Part shown: positions 11,319 to 20,187 of the stretch, piece after piece
How positions within the stretch are numbered: the stretch's first letter is position 1
Layout of the letters: each line of letters opens with the position of its first letter
NCBI RefSeq assembly: GCF_002017875.1
Contig: NZ_MUFV01000001.1
Location: forward strand, 1,762,501 to 1,826,500
From: Deinococcus sp. LM3
GTDB lineage: Bacteria; Deinococcota; Deinococci; Deinococcales; Deinococcaceae
Direction of reading: 5' to 3'
Length of the DNA stretch: 64,000 nt
Notes under the pieces: model-generated
Seen by the model: the letters and a program-made list of their open reading frames with translations, nothing else
Told to the model about the DNA's origin: nothing
Database searches by the model: none
Position numbers and translations under genes: made by a program

Positions 11319-11924
11319 TCACTCCTCCGGCAGTTTCAGGTCGGCCAGCGCCGCGAAGGGGTTCTGCCGGGCGTGCAACGAGCCTTCCGGCGTGCCCAGC
11401 TGATCGTCGATCTCCTCGACCGGCACCTGCGCCATGTGCTCGCACGGCCCGTCGTTCAGGTCATGCCCGCACACCTGACACAGTCCACGGCACTCCTCGT
11501 CATGCAGGACGCTCAGCGGCGCGCTCAGCAGCGTCGTCTCCGCCAGGTACGCACTGAGGTCCAGGTTCGGATCACCGAACACCAGCACCTCCTCGCCCGT
11601 CTCGGCCTCCTCCAGGTACGGCGCGTCGGCCGACGGGTCGTAGCGCATCAGGGTGCCCAGCGAGATCTCCAGCGGCACATGCACTTCCCGCAGGCAACGG
11701 GCGCACTCCATGACCAGCACCGGTTCGAAGGTGCCCTGCAGGTACATCTCGTTGCTGCCCAGCGCGTTGACATCCACCTCGAACGGCGCGGGTTCCGCGA
11801 ACCGCAACGTGTGCAGCGTGCGCCCCTGCTCGTACTGGAGGTGATCAAGGCTGCCTTCGGCGTGCGCGTCCTCGGTCGAGGAGCGCAGCAGGGAACCCAG
11901 GTGAATACGAGGTGAATCCGTCAT
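11319..11924 (-). CDS. YceD/DUF177 family protein (rRNA accumulation factor type)
   Basis: Member of the DUF177 family linked to 23S rRNA accumulation. The 201-residue product (start MTDSPRIHLG) has the paired cysteine motifs CARCL and CRGLCQVCGHDLN expected for zinc binding. In most bacteria this gene precedes rpmF; here it precedes moaC with 1 nt between them. The start at 11924 is favoured over 11954 by a leaderless -10 box 6 nt upstream. Confidence 0.85.
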   Translation of the reverse strand: MTDSPRIHLGSLLRSSTEDAHAEGSLDHLQYEQGRTLHTLRFAEPAPFEVDVNALGSNEMYLQGTFEPVLVMECARCLREVHVPLEISLGTLMRYDPSADAPYLEEAETGEEVLVFGDPNLDLSAYLAETTLLSAPLSVLHDEECRGLCQVCGHDLNDGPCEHMAQVPVEEIDDQLGTPEGSLHARQNPFAALADLKLPEE

Positions 11925-11930
11925 GCCCCC

Positions 11931-11936
11931 ATGATA
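11931..11936 (-). promoter_or_regulatory. -10 box of leaderless promoter for yceD-moaC (TATCAT)
   Basis: On the minus strand TATCAT ends 6 nt before the ATG at 11924. It would drive the two-gene unit. Confidence 0.55.
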
Positions 11937-11996
11937 AGGCCCCGTCCCTGACACAACCCTGCCGCCACACCCAAACGCCCACTCCCCGCGCGGCGC

Positions 11997-13055
11997 TCAG
12001 GCGAGTTCGACCACGCTCGCGTCACTGATGGTCAACTTGTGCGTGCGCGGCACCGTCCGGCCCCCCCGCACCTGCGCCCGCACGCCGATCAGGCAGTCCT
12101 GCAGCCGGGTACTCAGGTGCTCGATCCGCGCCTCGGCGTCGATCACGCTGTGCTCCACTTCGGCGCCCCGCACCACGCTGCCCTGCCCGATGCTGGTGAA
12201 CGGTCCGATGTACGCGTCCTCGATCACCACGCCCTCGCCCAGCATCACCGGCCCCACGATCTTGCTGCGCGTCACCCGCGCCGACGCCGGAATCACCACC
12301 CGGCCCGTGATCCGCGAATCCTCCACCGTGCCCCGCACGTCCAGCACTACCCGCTCCAGCAGCAGGCGATTGGCGTCCAGCAGGTCGGCTGGGCGACCCG
12401 TGTCCTTCCACCACCCCATCACCGGCTGCCCCAGCACCGCCGCGCCCGCCTCGATCAGACGCTGGATGCCGTCCGTGATCTCGTACTCACCCCGCGCGGA
12501 AGGCGGCATGCCGTCCAGCACCGAGAAGATCTGCGGCGTGAAACAGTACAGGCCCGCCACCGCCAGGTTGCTCGGCGGCACCTTGGGTTTCTCCACCAGC
12601 CGCGTGATGCGCGTCCCGTCCATCTGCGCCACCCCGAACGCCGTGGGATCCTCGACCTCCACCAGCGCAATCAGCGCCGCCGGACGTTCGGCAGCGAAAC
12701 GTTCCACGAACGGTTTCGCCCCGAACTCGAACAGGTTGTCGCCCAGGTACACGCAGAAATCGTCCTGACCCACCCAGTCGCGCGCCACGAGCACCGCGTG
12801 CCCCAGCCCCAGCTGCTCATGCTGATCGATCAGCGTCACCTGCACGCCCTCCACGCCCCCGACTGCATGCTGAATCTCGACCCGCGTGATCTCCGAAACG
12901 ACCACCCCGATCTCGGTGATGCCGGCCGCCTGCAAGGTCTCGATGGCATGCACTATGATGGGTTGGCCTGCAACCCTCAACACCGGCTTGGGCCGCGTGT
13001 ACGTGAGAGGACGCAGGCGGGTGCCTAGGCCAGCAGCAGGAATAATGGCTTTCAC
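11997..13055 (-). CDS. Long-form glucose-1-phosphate thymidylyltransferase (RmlA-like)
   Basis: Sugar-nucleotide pyrophosphorylase, probably making dTDP-glucose or a related nucleotide sugar. The 352-residue product has the N-terminal signature GLGTRLRPLTYTRPKP, the catalytic region (YLGDNLFEFG, VEKPKVPPSNLAVAGLYCF) and a C-terminal left-handed beta-helix (about residues 240-330), which marks the long form rather than the classical RmlA at 22901. Start GTG at 13055 has the -10-like TAACCT (13067-13062) 6 nt upstream. It borders the polysaccharide island but has core base composition. A uridylyltransferase role cannot be excluded. Confidence 0.85.
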   Translation of the reverse strand: MKAIIPAAGLGTRLRPLTYTRPKPVLRVAGQPIIVHAIETLQAAGITEIGVVVSEITRVEIQHAVGGVEGVQVTLIDQHEQLGLGHAVLVARDWVGQDDFCVYLGDNLFEFGAKPFVERFAAERPAALIALVEVEDPTAFGVAQMDGTRITRLVEKPKVPPSNLAVAGLYCFTPQIFSVLDGMPPSARGEYEITDGIQRLIEAGAAVLGQPVMGWWKDTGRPADLLDANRLLLERVVLDVRGTVEDSRITGRVVIPASARVTRSKIVGPVMLGEGVVIEDAYIGPFTSIGQGSVVRGAEVEHSVIDAEARIEHLSTRLQDCLIGVRAQVRGGRTVPRTHKLTISDASVVELA

Positions 13056-13061
13056 TGCTAC

Positions 13062-13067
13062 AGGTTA
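13062..13067 (-). promoter_or_regulatory. -10 box of leaderless promoter for the long-form RmlA gene (TAACCT)
   Basis: TAACCT on the minus strand ends 6 nt before the GTG at 13055, the same spacing as at other leaderless genes here. Confidence 0.45.
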
Positions 13068-13310
13068 AACGATAAAAAAGGTAACAGCAATAGAAGTTAA
13101 TAAAATTATTTTAGGAAAATAATATTCATCTCGTTGTAATTTGAAATAGAGGGCGTATAAATTCCATTTTCAAAGAGGTGTTCGCTGCATGTGTAAATCT
13201 AGTGATATAATGAGAAGGCAGTTTAAAATACAATTACTTCAATCTATAAGCCCTCTTGTAAGATAATCCCAATCAGCCCGTGTTAATATACTCGAGACAG
13301 AAAGGTAAAA
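13068..13310 (+). promoter_or_regulatory. AT-rich leader region of the polysaccharide island
   Basis: This stretch marks an abrupt switch to AT-rich DNA. Candidate promoter elements are TTGTAA (13134-13139) with TATAAA (13156-13161) at 16 nt, and an isolated TATAAT (13206-13211). A leader of over 100 nt precedes the autokinase gene, whose site AAAGG lies about 6 nt before ATG. No ORF is convincing here. Confidence 0.45.
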
Positions 13311-14927
13311 ATGATAAACAAACGCGACCGAGATATAGATGTCAGCTCATTAGTTTTTTCAATGAAACGCAACATGGCAGTAATTTCTTTGACCAGCTTG
13401 GCATTAGGGTTGACTGCTTACATTGCATCTAAAAACATGACCCCGTCTTATGAGTCTAGCGCTGTTCTCTTGGCATCTGGAAGTCAGTCTATATCTAGCA
13501 ATATAAATTTAGGAGATGCGGTGATAACTTCGCAGCCTCTGCCGGAAGGTGCCTTGCAGCAAGCAATACGCAGCACGGTGATTATTAATCCACTGGTGGA
13601 ATCTATTTCATCTTTAGATGAAATACCTCTAGATGAAAGAGAGTATATAAGCCAGAAGCTAAAAAGAGAACTGAGTAGTCAAGATTTTAAGTCAATCACA
13701 TTAGAGTCCAGGGCAGATCGCATAAATGGAAACGGCGGTATATATATCATTCGAGCTCGGGCTCGAACCGCTGAAGCATCTGCATTAATTGCAAATGCTA
13801 CTAGTAATGCTTTAATTGAATGGGATAAAGGAAGGGCTCTAGAAAATATACGCCGTGCAAGCGTAGGCTACCGCGCTCAGCTTCTTCAATTAGAAGAGCA
13901 GCTTGATCGGCTTGGCGTTAGTAGCGGTCCGGATTATCAAACCCTTGCATCCAGAAGGACTGCATTGCAGGAGAATTTAATTAAATCAGAGATATTAGCC
14001 AGCTCCACAAATGGTATTTTGAGTGAATTATCTAGAGCCCAGATACCAACAAATCCGAAATCTCCTAAGCCAATTTTATATAGCTTGATTGTAATTGTGC
14101 TTACGCTAATGCTAGGAGTGCTGGTTTCCTTCATGCTGTCGATTTTCGACAGAACGATAAGGAGCGAGGATGATTTACTTGAGATAAATCTTCCAACCTT
14201 GGCCACGGTCCCTAGGATTAGGCGGAGGGACATCGTTTTCTCTGGCATAGTACGCGCAGGTAGACAAGCAGGTCTCTATGAGGCTATGGGTTTCTTAAGA
14301 GTCAACGCTCTTAATATACTAAAAAATTCAGAAAAGCCAATAATAATGATTACTAGCACTGCCCCCGGAGAGGGAAAAAGTAGTGTAACGGCTACGTTGG
14401 CTGATAGTTTTGCTGCCAGCGGTAAAAGAGTATTAATTGTAGATGCGGATCTAAGGCGAGGTACTCAAAATGAAGTTTGGAAAAAATATGGCGAATCAGA
14501 TAATTGGGTGCAAATAGTTGGCGAAGGTGGTGCTCGTAATACCATAGATGCTCTCAGCGATCCTAATAATGTTGTGGCATTAAAGGTAGAAGAATATGTA
14601 GATGTGCTGCCTTCCGGTACGGGCTTACACGACAGTTTGTCTTTATTGAACAAGACCGCAATTGGTGACGCAGTTCGCCTTTGGAAGGCTAACTATGATA
14701 TAGTGCTTATTGATAGCGCCCCTCTTTTATCTTTAGCAGATGGTCTTTTGATAGGTCAGCACGTCGATGGAATTATAGTTGTGGTTGAGTATGGTCGTAC
14801 GGATTTGAGATCACTTAAAAGCACCTTGCGTAGATCCGAGAGGTCAAATTTAAATGTTATTGGAGCAGTAATCAATAAGGCTAATATGTCGGAAGAGGGA
14901 TCTTATAGCTATTCCTATAAGCAATAA
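13311..14927 (+). CDS. Polysaccharide chain-length/export tyrosine autokinase (Wzc/CpsD-type BY-kinase)
   Basis: Inner-membrane protein that controls polymer length and export through cycles of tyrosine autophosphorylation. The 538-residue product has TM1 at about 23-45, a Wzz-like periplasmic coiled-coil region, TM2 at about 255-277, and a cytosolic ATPase with Walker A TAPGEGKSS (about 349-357), Walker A' VLIVDADLRRG (about 378-388) and Walker B VLIDSAPLL (about 465-473). It ends in a tyrosine cluster (YSYSYKQ), the usual phosphorylation site. The periplasmic part is much shorter than in E. coli Wzc. It overlaps no gene and is followed 2 nt later by a Wzy-like gene. Codon use is AT-rich, suggesting transfer. 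Confidence 0.9.
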   Translation: MINKRDRDIDVSSLVFSMKRNMAVISLTSLALGLTAYIASKNMTPSYESSAVLLASGSQSISSNINLGDAVITSQPLPEGALQQAIRSTVIINPLVESISSLDEIPLDEREYISQKLKRELSSQDFKSITLESRADRINGNGGIYIIRARARTAEASALIANATSNALIEWDKGRALENIRRASVGYRAQLLQLEEQLDRLGVSSGPDYQTLASRRTALQENLIKSEILASSTNGILSELSRAQIPTNPKSPKPILYSLIVIVLTLMLGVLVSFMLSIFDRTIRSEDDLLEINLPTLATVPRIRRRDIVFSGIVRAGRQAGLYEAMGFLRVNALNILKNSEKPIIMITSTAPGEGKSSVTATLADSFAASGKRVLIVDADLRRGTQNEVWKKYGESDNWVQIVGEGGARNTIDALSDPNNVVALKVEEYVDVLPSGTGLHDSLSLLNKTAIGDAVRLWKANYDIVLIDSAPLLSLADGLLIGQHVDGIIVVVEYGRTDLRSLKSTLRRSERSNLNVIGAVINKANMSEEGSYSYSYKQ

Positions 14928-14929
14928 AT

Positions 14930-16573
14930 ATGTCAAGTTTTGTAAATTTAGCTAAAAAAATATCATTTGCCGAAAAATTTATCATCCTTCTTCCTCTGAT
15001 ATACATCATATCACCCCTCTCTCTTCTGGGTATAAGGAATTTGTCCGCCTTAAATCAAGAACTTACTGTAGTTATATTTTTTTATGTCGTTTCTCAGCTG
15101 TTTGCATCACTAATGACCGATAATAGCCTATATGCTTTGTTAGGCGGATCTATTAAAACCTTATTAATCCTGGGTCTCATAGGACTAGGGTCTACTATGG
15201 ATATTAGAAAAATATCAATATGCATGGCTGCTGGGCTTTGTTTCGCTATTCTCTGCGCATTTATCTATAGTATTTTGATAGGTCAGAGTATTTTAGAGCA
15301 AAGATTGATACATCCTTATATGACATCAACTACCTTGGGAATTGCTAGTGCAATCATTGTAATGCTAGCATTTTTCGCAGAGCTACCTCGTTTAAGTAGC
15401 GGGATACAATTGCTTTCTCGCTTGATCCTATTTTCTACGGGATTTGTTGGAATTATTGCATCAGGTAGTCGGGGTGCTATAGTTTGTCTTGTGTCTGGAA
15501 TTGTGGCGGTTTTGCTGATTAAAACTGATTGGAAAAGAATAGCCTATGTTTCTTTATTTGCACTCATTTTTATTTATACATTATATAGGAGTAGCTTAAT
15601 AAATTTTGAAGTATTTGGAAGGCTTTTATCCCTATCTGGTTCTGGACGTGAAATCATATGGGACACCACGAGACAGGTCATTATTGAAAACCCCCTTTTT
15701 GGTATTGGAACATACCAGCTGGGCAAATATTTAGAATCGCAGTCCGAGTGCGTTTTGTGGGTGCAGAAATGTCCCGAATGGGTATCTAATATTATTATAG
15801 ATACCGGTAAGCCTTGGATTATTGCTCATAATGCATCTTTACAACAAATATCGGAGACGGGAATTATCGGTTTTATCGGATTAGCTTTGATTTTGGGGGT
15901 AGTTGCATCTTCAGCTGTAAAATCCAGAAATTACATGGTGATATCGATAATATTTGGATTCTTTGGCGCGAGTAGTATTGATAACTTACTAGTAGTACCT
16001 AGCCCGTTTTTTGGTGAGATATTTTGGTTATTTTCTGGATGGTCTATCGCTAACAGACAGGCAATTACCTCTATGGATATTGAAAAAAAGCCTAATCAGG
16101 AATTATTATCATTCAACTATCTTAGTAGAATAATTTTTTATATAATGCGTACATTGACCGCATTTTCATTGGGTCTGTTGATAGTCCTTTCTTTCTTGGC
16201 ACCCGTAATTTTAAAATACCTTTTTTTTATAGAAGATAAATATCAAGATATAGCTTTTTATAATATAGATATAAACCGTAAATTTGGTCACCCAAATCGG
16301 TACCTCACAAGCGTGGATTTTTCTGGATCTCCCGGTGAATATAAAATATTGACTTTTGGATGTGTAGACCAGTGCCTAATAATTAGCGATAGAAATATCT
16401 TAATATCTCAAAATTCTAATCGTTCTGGCCTGATAAGCATTGATGGCGTATCAGATATTAATTTTAATGAATTTAAAATTAGGATATATAGGATAGATAA
16501 CTCAAATCAAAATCCTGCCCCTGTAGGCGTGTATAGTTACTCCTTAATTGGAAATAAAGCGCCATTAGAATAA
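14930..16573 (+). CDS. O-antigen ligase/polymerase family membrane protein
   Basis: Polytopic protein of 547 residues with about 11-12 hydrophobic helices and a large extracytoplasmic loop (about residues 225-300), the layout of Wzy polymerases and WaaL ligases. The family-typical GSRGAIV segment lies near residue 180, and GIGTYQLGKY and AHNASLQQISETGIIGF match the PF04932 core (the latter H-N-x-L-like motif is characteristic). The C-terminal 130 residues after the last helix form a soluble domain not typical of Wzy. It begins 2 nt after the autokinase stop, so they are co-transcribed. Confidence 0.82.
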   Translation: MSSFVNLAKKISFAEKFIILLPLIYIISPLSLLGIRNLSALNQELTVVIFFYVVSQLFASLMTDNSLYALLGGSIKTLLILGLIGLGSTMDIRKISICMAAGLCFAILCAFIYSILIGQSILEQRLIHPYMTSTTLGIASAIIVMLAFFAELPRLSSGIQLLSRLILFSTGFVGIIASGSRGAIVCLVSGIVAVLLIKTDWKRIAYVSLFALIFIYTLYRSSLINFEVFGRLLSLSGSGREIIWDTTRQVIIENPLFGIGTYQLGKYLESQSECVLWVQKCPEWVSNIIIDTGKPWIIAHNASLQQISETGIIGFIGLALILGVVASSAVKSRNYMVISIIFGFFGASSIDNLLVVPSPFFGEIFWLFSGWSIANRQAITSMDIEKKPNQELLSFNYLSRIIFYIMRTLTAFSLGLLIVLSFLAPVILKYLFFIEDKYQDIAFYNIDINRKFGHPNRYLTSVDFSGSPGEYKILTFGCVDQCLIISDRNILISQNSNRSGLISIDGVSDINFNEFKIRIYRIDNSNQNPAPVGVYSYSLIGNKAPLE

Positions 16574-16617
16574 ATGCAATGATTAAGGCTCTCATTTGTA
16601 TCAAAGGTGACCATGCC

Positions 16618-17436
16618 ATGATTTGCGGAATGAAAAAGATCCTACTAGCCACTTTATCGGTGTTTAGCTGTTGCGGAGTTTTTTACATGTTTTATAAAGT
16701 GCCCGAACCAAAAATTAAAATGCTGGAAAAAACATGTTCGGAGAACGGTAATTTCAAAATTGGGGGTATGCTGGATGACGGCGGTGTAATTTTAGATGAC
16801 CGGGGCTTTTTAATGAACGGAAACGGTTGGATCTATAGTTATCTATGCAAACCAGGATTTATTACTATGAACGTAACTGGAATATCTAGTGATGGAGTAA
16901 GTCCAGAAATAAATATAAATTTAAATGGACAAAAATTTCGTAGTTTTAAGATATATGGCAATAAAAACATAAAATTTGAAGTCCCAAGCAGAGGACTTTT
17001 AACTTTAGGGTATTACAACGACATATTTAAAGTCGATCTAAGAATGGCAACTTTTAGAAACTTTCGAATAGTTAGAACGTGTAGTTCTGATTATAAAATA
17101 GAGACCCCCCTGGGTAGTCTGGCAAACTGGGATAGAGTGAATGACGCATGGACAGTAATTAAAAAAAGTCCGGCTGTTATACTGTTCCCGTGTGGGGAAG
17201 GTATGATGCAGCTCTCCGCTTATGGTCAGTCTGCTGCAAACATTTTTCCTAAAATCGAACTAAGACAAAACGATTCTTTGATAGGTGCTTTCCAGTTGGG
17301 TGAAAAGGAGACTCATATAAAAATTAGTGTTGATAAATCACCCATATATATTAGTCTAGTTAATCCATTTGCTAGACTATTAGATAATAGAGATATTAGA
17401 ATAAATAGCATATACTTTGAAAGCAAAGTCCCATAA
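16618..17436 (+). CDS. Membrane-anchored protein of the polysaccharide island, unknown function
   Basis: A 272-residue product with an N-terminal hydrophobic anchor (KILLATLSVFSCCGVFYMFYKV) followed by a beta-rich extracytoplasmic domain; no family recognised. The start ATG at 16618 is chosen because AAAGGTGA (16603-16610) lies 7 nt upstream; the frame is open back to 16579 without a ribosome site. It resembles the soluble C-terminal domain of the preceding protein in style (short strands, few charges) and may act on or bind the polymer. AT-rich, last gene before the IS4-type element. Confidence 0.6.
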   Translation: MICGMKKILLATLSVFSCCGVFYMFYKVPEPKIKMLEKTCSENGNFKIGGMLDDGGVILDDRGFLMNGNGWIYSYLCKPGFITMNVTGISSDGVSPEININLNGQKFRSFKIYGNKNIKFEVPSRGLLTLGYYNDIFKVDLRMATFRNFRIVRTCSSDYKIETPLGSLANWDRVNDAWTVIKKSPAVILFPCGEGMMQLSAYGQSAANIFPKIELRQNDSLIGAFQLGEKETHIKISVDKSPIYISLVNPFARLLDNRDIRINSIYFESKVP

Positions 17437-17541
17437 AAATTTATGAAAGCTCAAAATCTGCGATTCTGTGACTGACGGCCTGAACCTGGTATGTCAAGCC
17501 GGTAAGGGAAAAGGGCAAAAAGATCCTATGAGGGGGCTGGG

Positions 17542-18802
17542 CTGACCGCCTGACAGATTTTATGAGATGAAGTGAAAACTGACGTGCCAGCCGTTCTTAA
17601 GCGCTTCCAACGAGGACGGCTGGCCACGTTTTCTGGGCTTCGGTGGCTCGGGGTCCGGGCCGCCCCGCAATCTCAGGGTTCTGAAGAACCTCTGACCTCG
17701 ACTCAGCGCGTAGCTCATCGCTTTATGCCCGATTTTCAGGTAGCTCAGTCCGCGCTGCCAGTGGGGATCGACGACGCGTCGATCCCCACGCTCCACCACG
17801 TCCAGCCCCTCGGAGACCAGCAGCAACGTCGCCACCGAGATCACCATGACCAGCCGTTCCAGGCTGTTCGCATCCCGCAGTTTGGACGCTTCCAGCTCGA
17901 ACAGGCCGCTCTTCTCGTCCAGGAACCCTTCCTCGATCTGAAAACGCTCGCCGTACTCGCCGAAGGTGTCCACGCTGGTGGGCTCGTTGCTCACCACCTG
18001 CCATTGCTCCGGGTCGTCTGATGGACGACCCAGAACGACGTGCACCGGCCCGAATTGCCGTCCGGTCAGACGCACATGGTGGAAGCAGGCCGTTTCCCTC
18101 GGTTGGAGCTTCACGTCGCTGATCTTGCAGAGGCGCTGCCCGTCTGGCGTGCTGAGGATCAGGGTGGATTTGATACGGATGCGGTAGGTCCAATCGCAGT
18201 GCTGGAGCCATGCCATCAGGTCGGTGTCGCAGAAACCCCGGTCCGCCAGCAGGCGGACCTGACGAATGCCCACGAAGTCCAGGAGGCCTTTGGCTTCTGC
18301 GAGCACAGGGAGCAATTCGTCCGTATCGACTTGGGCACTGGAATGCTCTATGACCCGGGACACCAGTGGAACGGCCCGCCCACGGAAGAGAACGGAGACC
18401 CGGATGAGGCAGAATTTCTCGAACAGGACGCTGGTATCCAGAGCGAGGACCAGGGTGTCCTGGCCCCACTCGCGGAGTGCGCGAGTGATGACCTCGCCGT
18501 AGAGCAGGCTCGCGTGAAGGTGCTTATTACGCAACCAGCGCCGAAAGCGGCGTTCGCTGCTCCGCACGGGAGTGGACGTGAGGGAGCCAGAAGGAGGATG
18601 TGCTGCGCCTAGAGAGCAGCATTCCCGTGACCATCCAGGCGAGGGTATGGACGTTGCGGACGTCATTCCACAGGGCACCCTGGAGATGAGGGAGGATGGC
18701 TTGGTAGAGTCGTGAGGCATCCCCGGTGGCATTTTCGGTCTTCACAAACAGAAAGTGTCCCCTATCGGGGACGCTTTCTCATAATTTCTGTCAGGCGGTC
18801 AG
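17542..18802 (-). mobile_element. IS4-family insertion sequence with intact ends and 10-bp target duplication
   Basis: A 1261-bp element. Its ends are 26-bp inverted repeats matching at 24 positions (17542-17567 starting CTGACCGCCTGACAGA, and 18777-18802). The direct repeat GGGGGCTGGG at 17532-17541 and 18803-18812 flanks it exactly, a 10-bp target duplication. It carries one transposase gene on the minus strand with a frameshift. The preserved duplication shows simple, fairly recent transposition. Confidence 0.9.
17560..18745 (-). pseudogene. IS4-family DDE transposase, frameshifted
   Basis: The N-terminal piece starts at 18745 (MKTENATGDASRLYQAILPH) and reads through HTLAWMVTGMLLSR and VHSRAEQ. 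The rest (ERRFRRWLRNKHLHASLLYG onward, to HVSFHFIS at 17560) is in another frame. The two join if one base is skipped near 18556, which restores the family order RAEQ-ERRFRRW. The catalytic core is visible: VLALDTSVLF, VRLLADRGF and RFQIEEGFLDEKSG. It is either inactivated by a 1-nt insertion or uses frameshifting; no clear slippery sequence is seen, so inactivation is more likely. Confidence 0.85.
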
Positions 18803-18867
18803 GGGGGCTGGGATGGGGCCGCCCACGTGACTGTCCTGCAAGGTTCGGTACAACGTCTGTGATTAGC

Positions 18868-19110
18868 GGTCGCTCGGGTGCCCGGCTTCCGGCCGGGCAC
18901 TCGAAAGCGCGCTTGTATCTTGGATGCGGGACTGAGACTCGGTAGAGCGCAAATCGCGCTTGGTCAGCAAGACCGTTGATTAGCATTGATCGCCGAGTCG
19001 CCGCCCATTCCGACTGAGAGGCCGAACAATTGCTTGAACCCTGGAGTTCGCATGAGCAAGCCTGGCGCGGGCCGGAATGCTGTCCCACACACTGATGGAT
19101 GTGGTGCAGT
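18868..19110 (+). ncRNA. Candidate IS110 bridge RNA region (left-end non-coding leader)
   Basis: IS110 elements encode a structured bridge RNA whose two loops pair with target and donor DNA; in the IS110 group it lies in the left-end leader. This leader has the expected length and structure: a strong hairpin (GTGCCCGGC/GCCGGGCAC within 18878-18901, loop TTCCG), a second stem around AGCGCAAATCGCGCT (18946-18960), and TGATTAGCA at 18977-18985, which is the exact reverse complement of TGCTAATCA in the right end (20132-20140). Such a match is expected in a donor-binding loop. No loop-to-target pairing was established by eye. Confidence 0.5.
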
Positions 19111-20055
19111 ATGTCAGGTGAGACGTTCGTAGGCATCGATGTCTCGAAAGCCCGGCTGGATGTCGCGATCTTGCCAAGCGGTGAGATCTTCGCCGTGGAC
19201 AACACGGCGTCTGGACTCACCGAACTCTTGATTCGCCTGTCTGAGGCTCAGCCGCACTTGGTCGTCCTGGAATCGACCGGTGGCCTGGAACGGGCCGCAG
19301 TGCTGGCTCTGTATGAAGCGGGCTGGCCGGCAACGGTGTTGAATCCACGCCGGGTGCGTCATTTCTCGCGTGCACTGGGCCAACGTGCGAAGACTGACCG
19401 GATCGACGCGATGGTCCTGGCCAGGTTTGCGCAGACGATGCAACCGGAAGCGCAGGTGCACTCGAATGCGTTGCAGCGGTCGCTGGAGGCGATCCTGACG
19501 CGCCGACGTCAGGTGGTCGAGCTGCTCAACATGGAGCGCAACAGGCTCAATAGCAGCCAGGATGCCTACGTCCAGCAGGACCTTCGTGAGGTCATCCACT
19601 ACCTCGAGGAGCGTCGTGAGCAGCTCGATCAAGCTCTCCGGGATGCGATTCAGCAGAATCCGAAGTTCCAAGCGACCTATGACGTGTTGACGTCAACTCC
19701 GGGTGTCGGCCCGGTGATGGCGTGGACGTTGCTGGCCCAACTCCCTGAGTTGGGCCAGCTCTCCAGGCAGAAGATTGCCAATCTGGTCGGGGTTGCGCCA
19801 CTCAATCGGGATAGTGGGACCGTGCGTGGTCACCGCAGTATCTGGGGGGGCCGTGCGTCGGTACGTCAGGTGCTGTACATGTCAGCGGTGTCAGGAGTCC
19901 GGTGGAATCCCACGCTGAAAGCGGTGTATCAGCATCTGATCGGGAATGGCAAACCGACGAAGGTCGCGCTGGTGGCCTGCATGCGCAAACTGCTGGTCTA
20001 TCTGAACGCCATGGTGCGGGATCAGGCTCCCTGGCAGGTGCAATCGGTCGCCTGA
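19111..20055 (+). CDS. IS110-family transposase (DEDD recombinase)
   Basis: RNA-guided recombinase of the IS110 family, 314 residues. The RuvC-like N-terminal domain shows the DEDD set: Asp10 (VGIDVSKARLDVAI), Glu54 (VVLESTGG), Asp96 and Asp99 (KTDRIDA). The C-terminal Tnp domain has TSTPGVGPVMAWTLLAQLP, and APLNRDSG with the nucleophilic Ser235. The gene is uninterrupted and looks functional. ATG at 19111 is preferred; an in-frame ATG at 19099 adds four residues. Confidence 0.93.
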   Translation: MSGETFVGIDVSKARLDVAILPSGEIFAVDNTASGLTELLIRLSEAQPHLVVLESTGGLERAAVLALYEAGWPATVLNPRRVRHFSRALGQRAKTDRIDAMVLARFAQTMQPEAQVHSNALQRSLEAILTRRRQVVELLNMERNRLNSSQDAYVQQDLREVIHYLEERREQLDQALRDAIQQNPKFQATYDVLTSTPGVGPVMAWTLLAQLPELGQLSRQKIANLVGVAPLNRDSGTVRGHRSIWGGRASVRQVLYMSAVSGVRWNPTLKAVYQHLIGNGKPTKVALVACMRKLLVYLNAMVRDQAPWQVQSVA

Positions 20056-20187
20056 ATGCCGGACCTGCGGCTAGTCTCCCCTTCAACCACGGGCCGCCCC
20101 CCGGCCTTGACCGCTTGACAGGAGACACAATTGCTAATCACAGACTCACAGACCTACCCGGTCAGCCGTTTGCTGTCATCAAAGATT

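Larger units (their letters stand above)
18855..20145 (+). mobile_element. IS110-family insertion sequence
   Basis: About 1.29 kb. A transposase with IS110 signatures is preceded by about 250 nt of non-coding leader and followed by only 90 nt. Ends are set by a perfect 13-bp inverted repeat (GTCTGTGATTAGC at 18855-18867, GCTAATCACAGAC at 20133-20145) and by a second copy of the right end at 41978-42025, which diverges immediately after the same base as position 20145. Left edge could be off by a few bases. Only about 40 bp separate it from the IS4 element. Confidence 0.82.
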
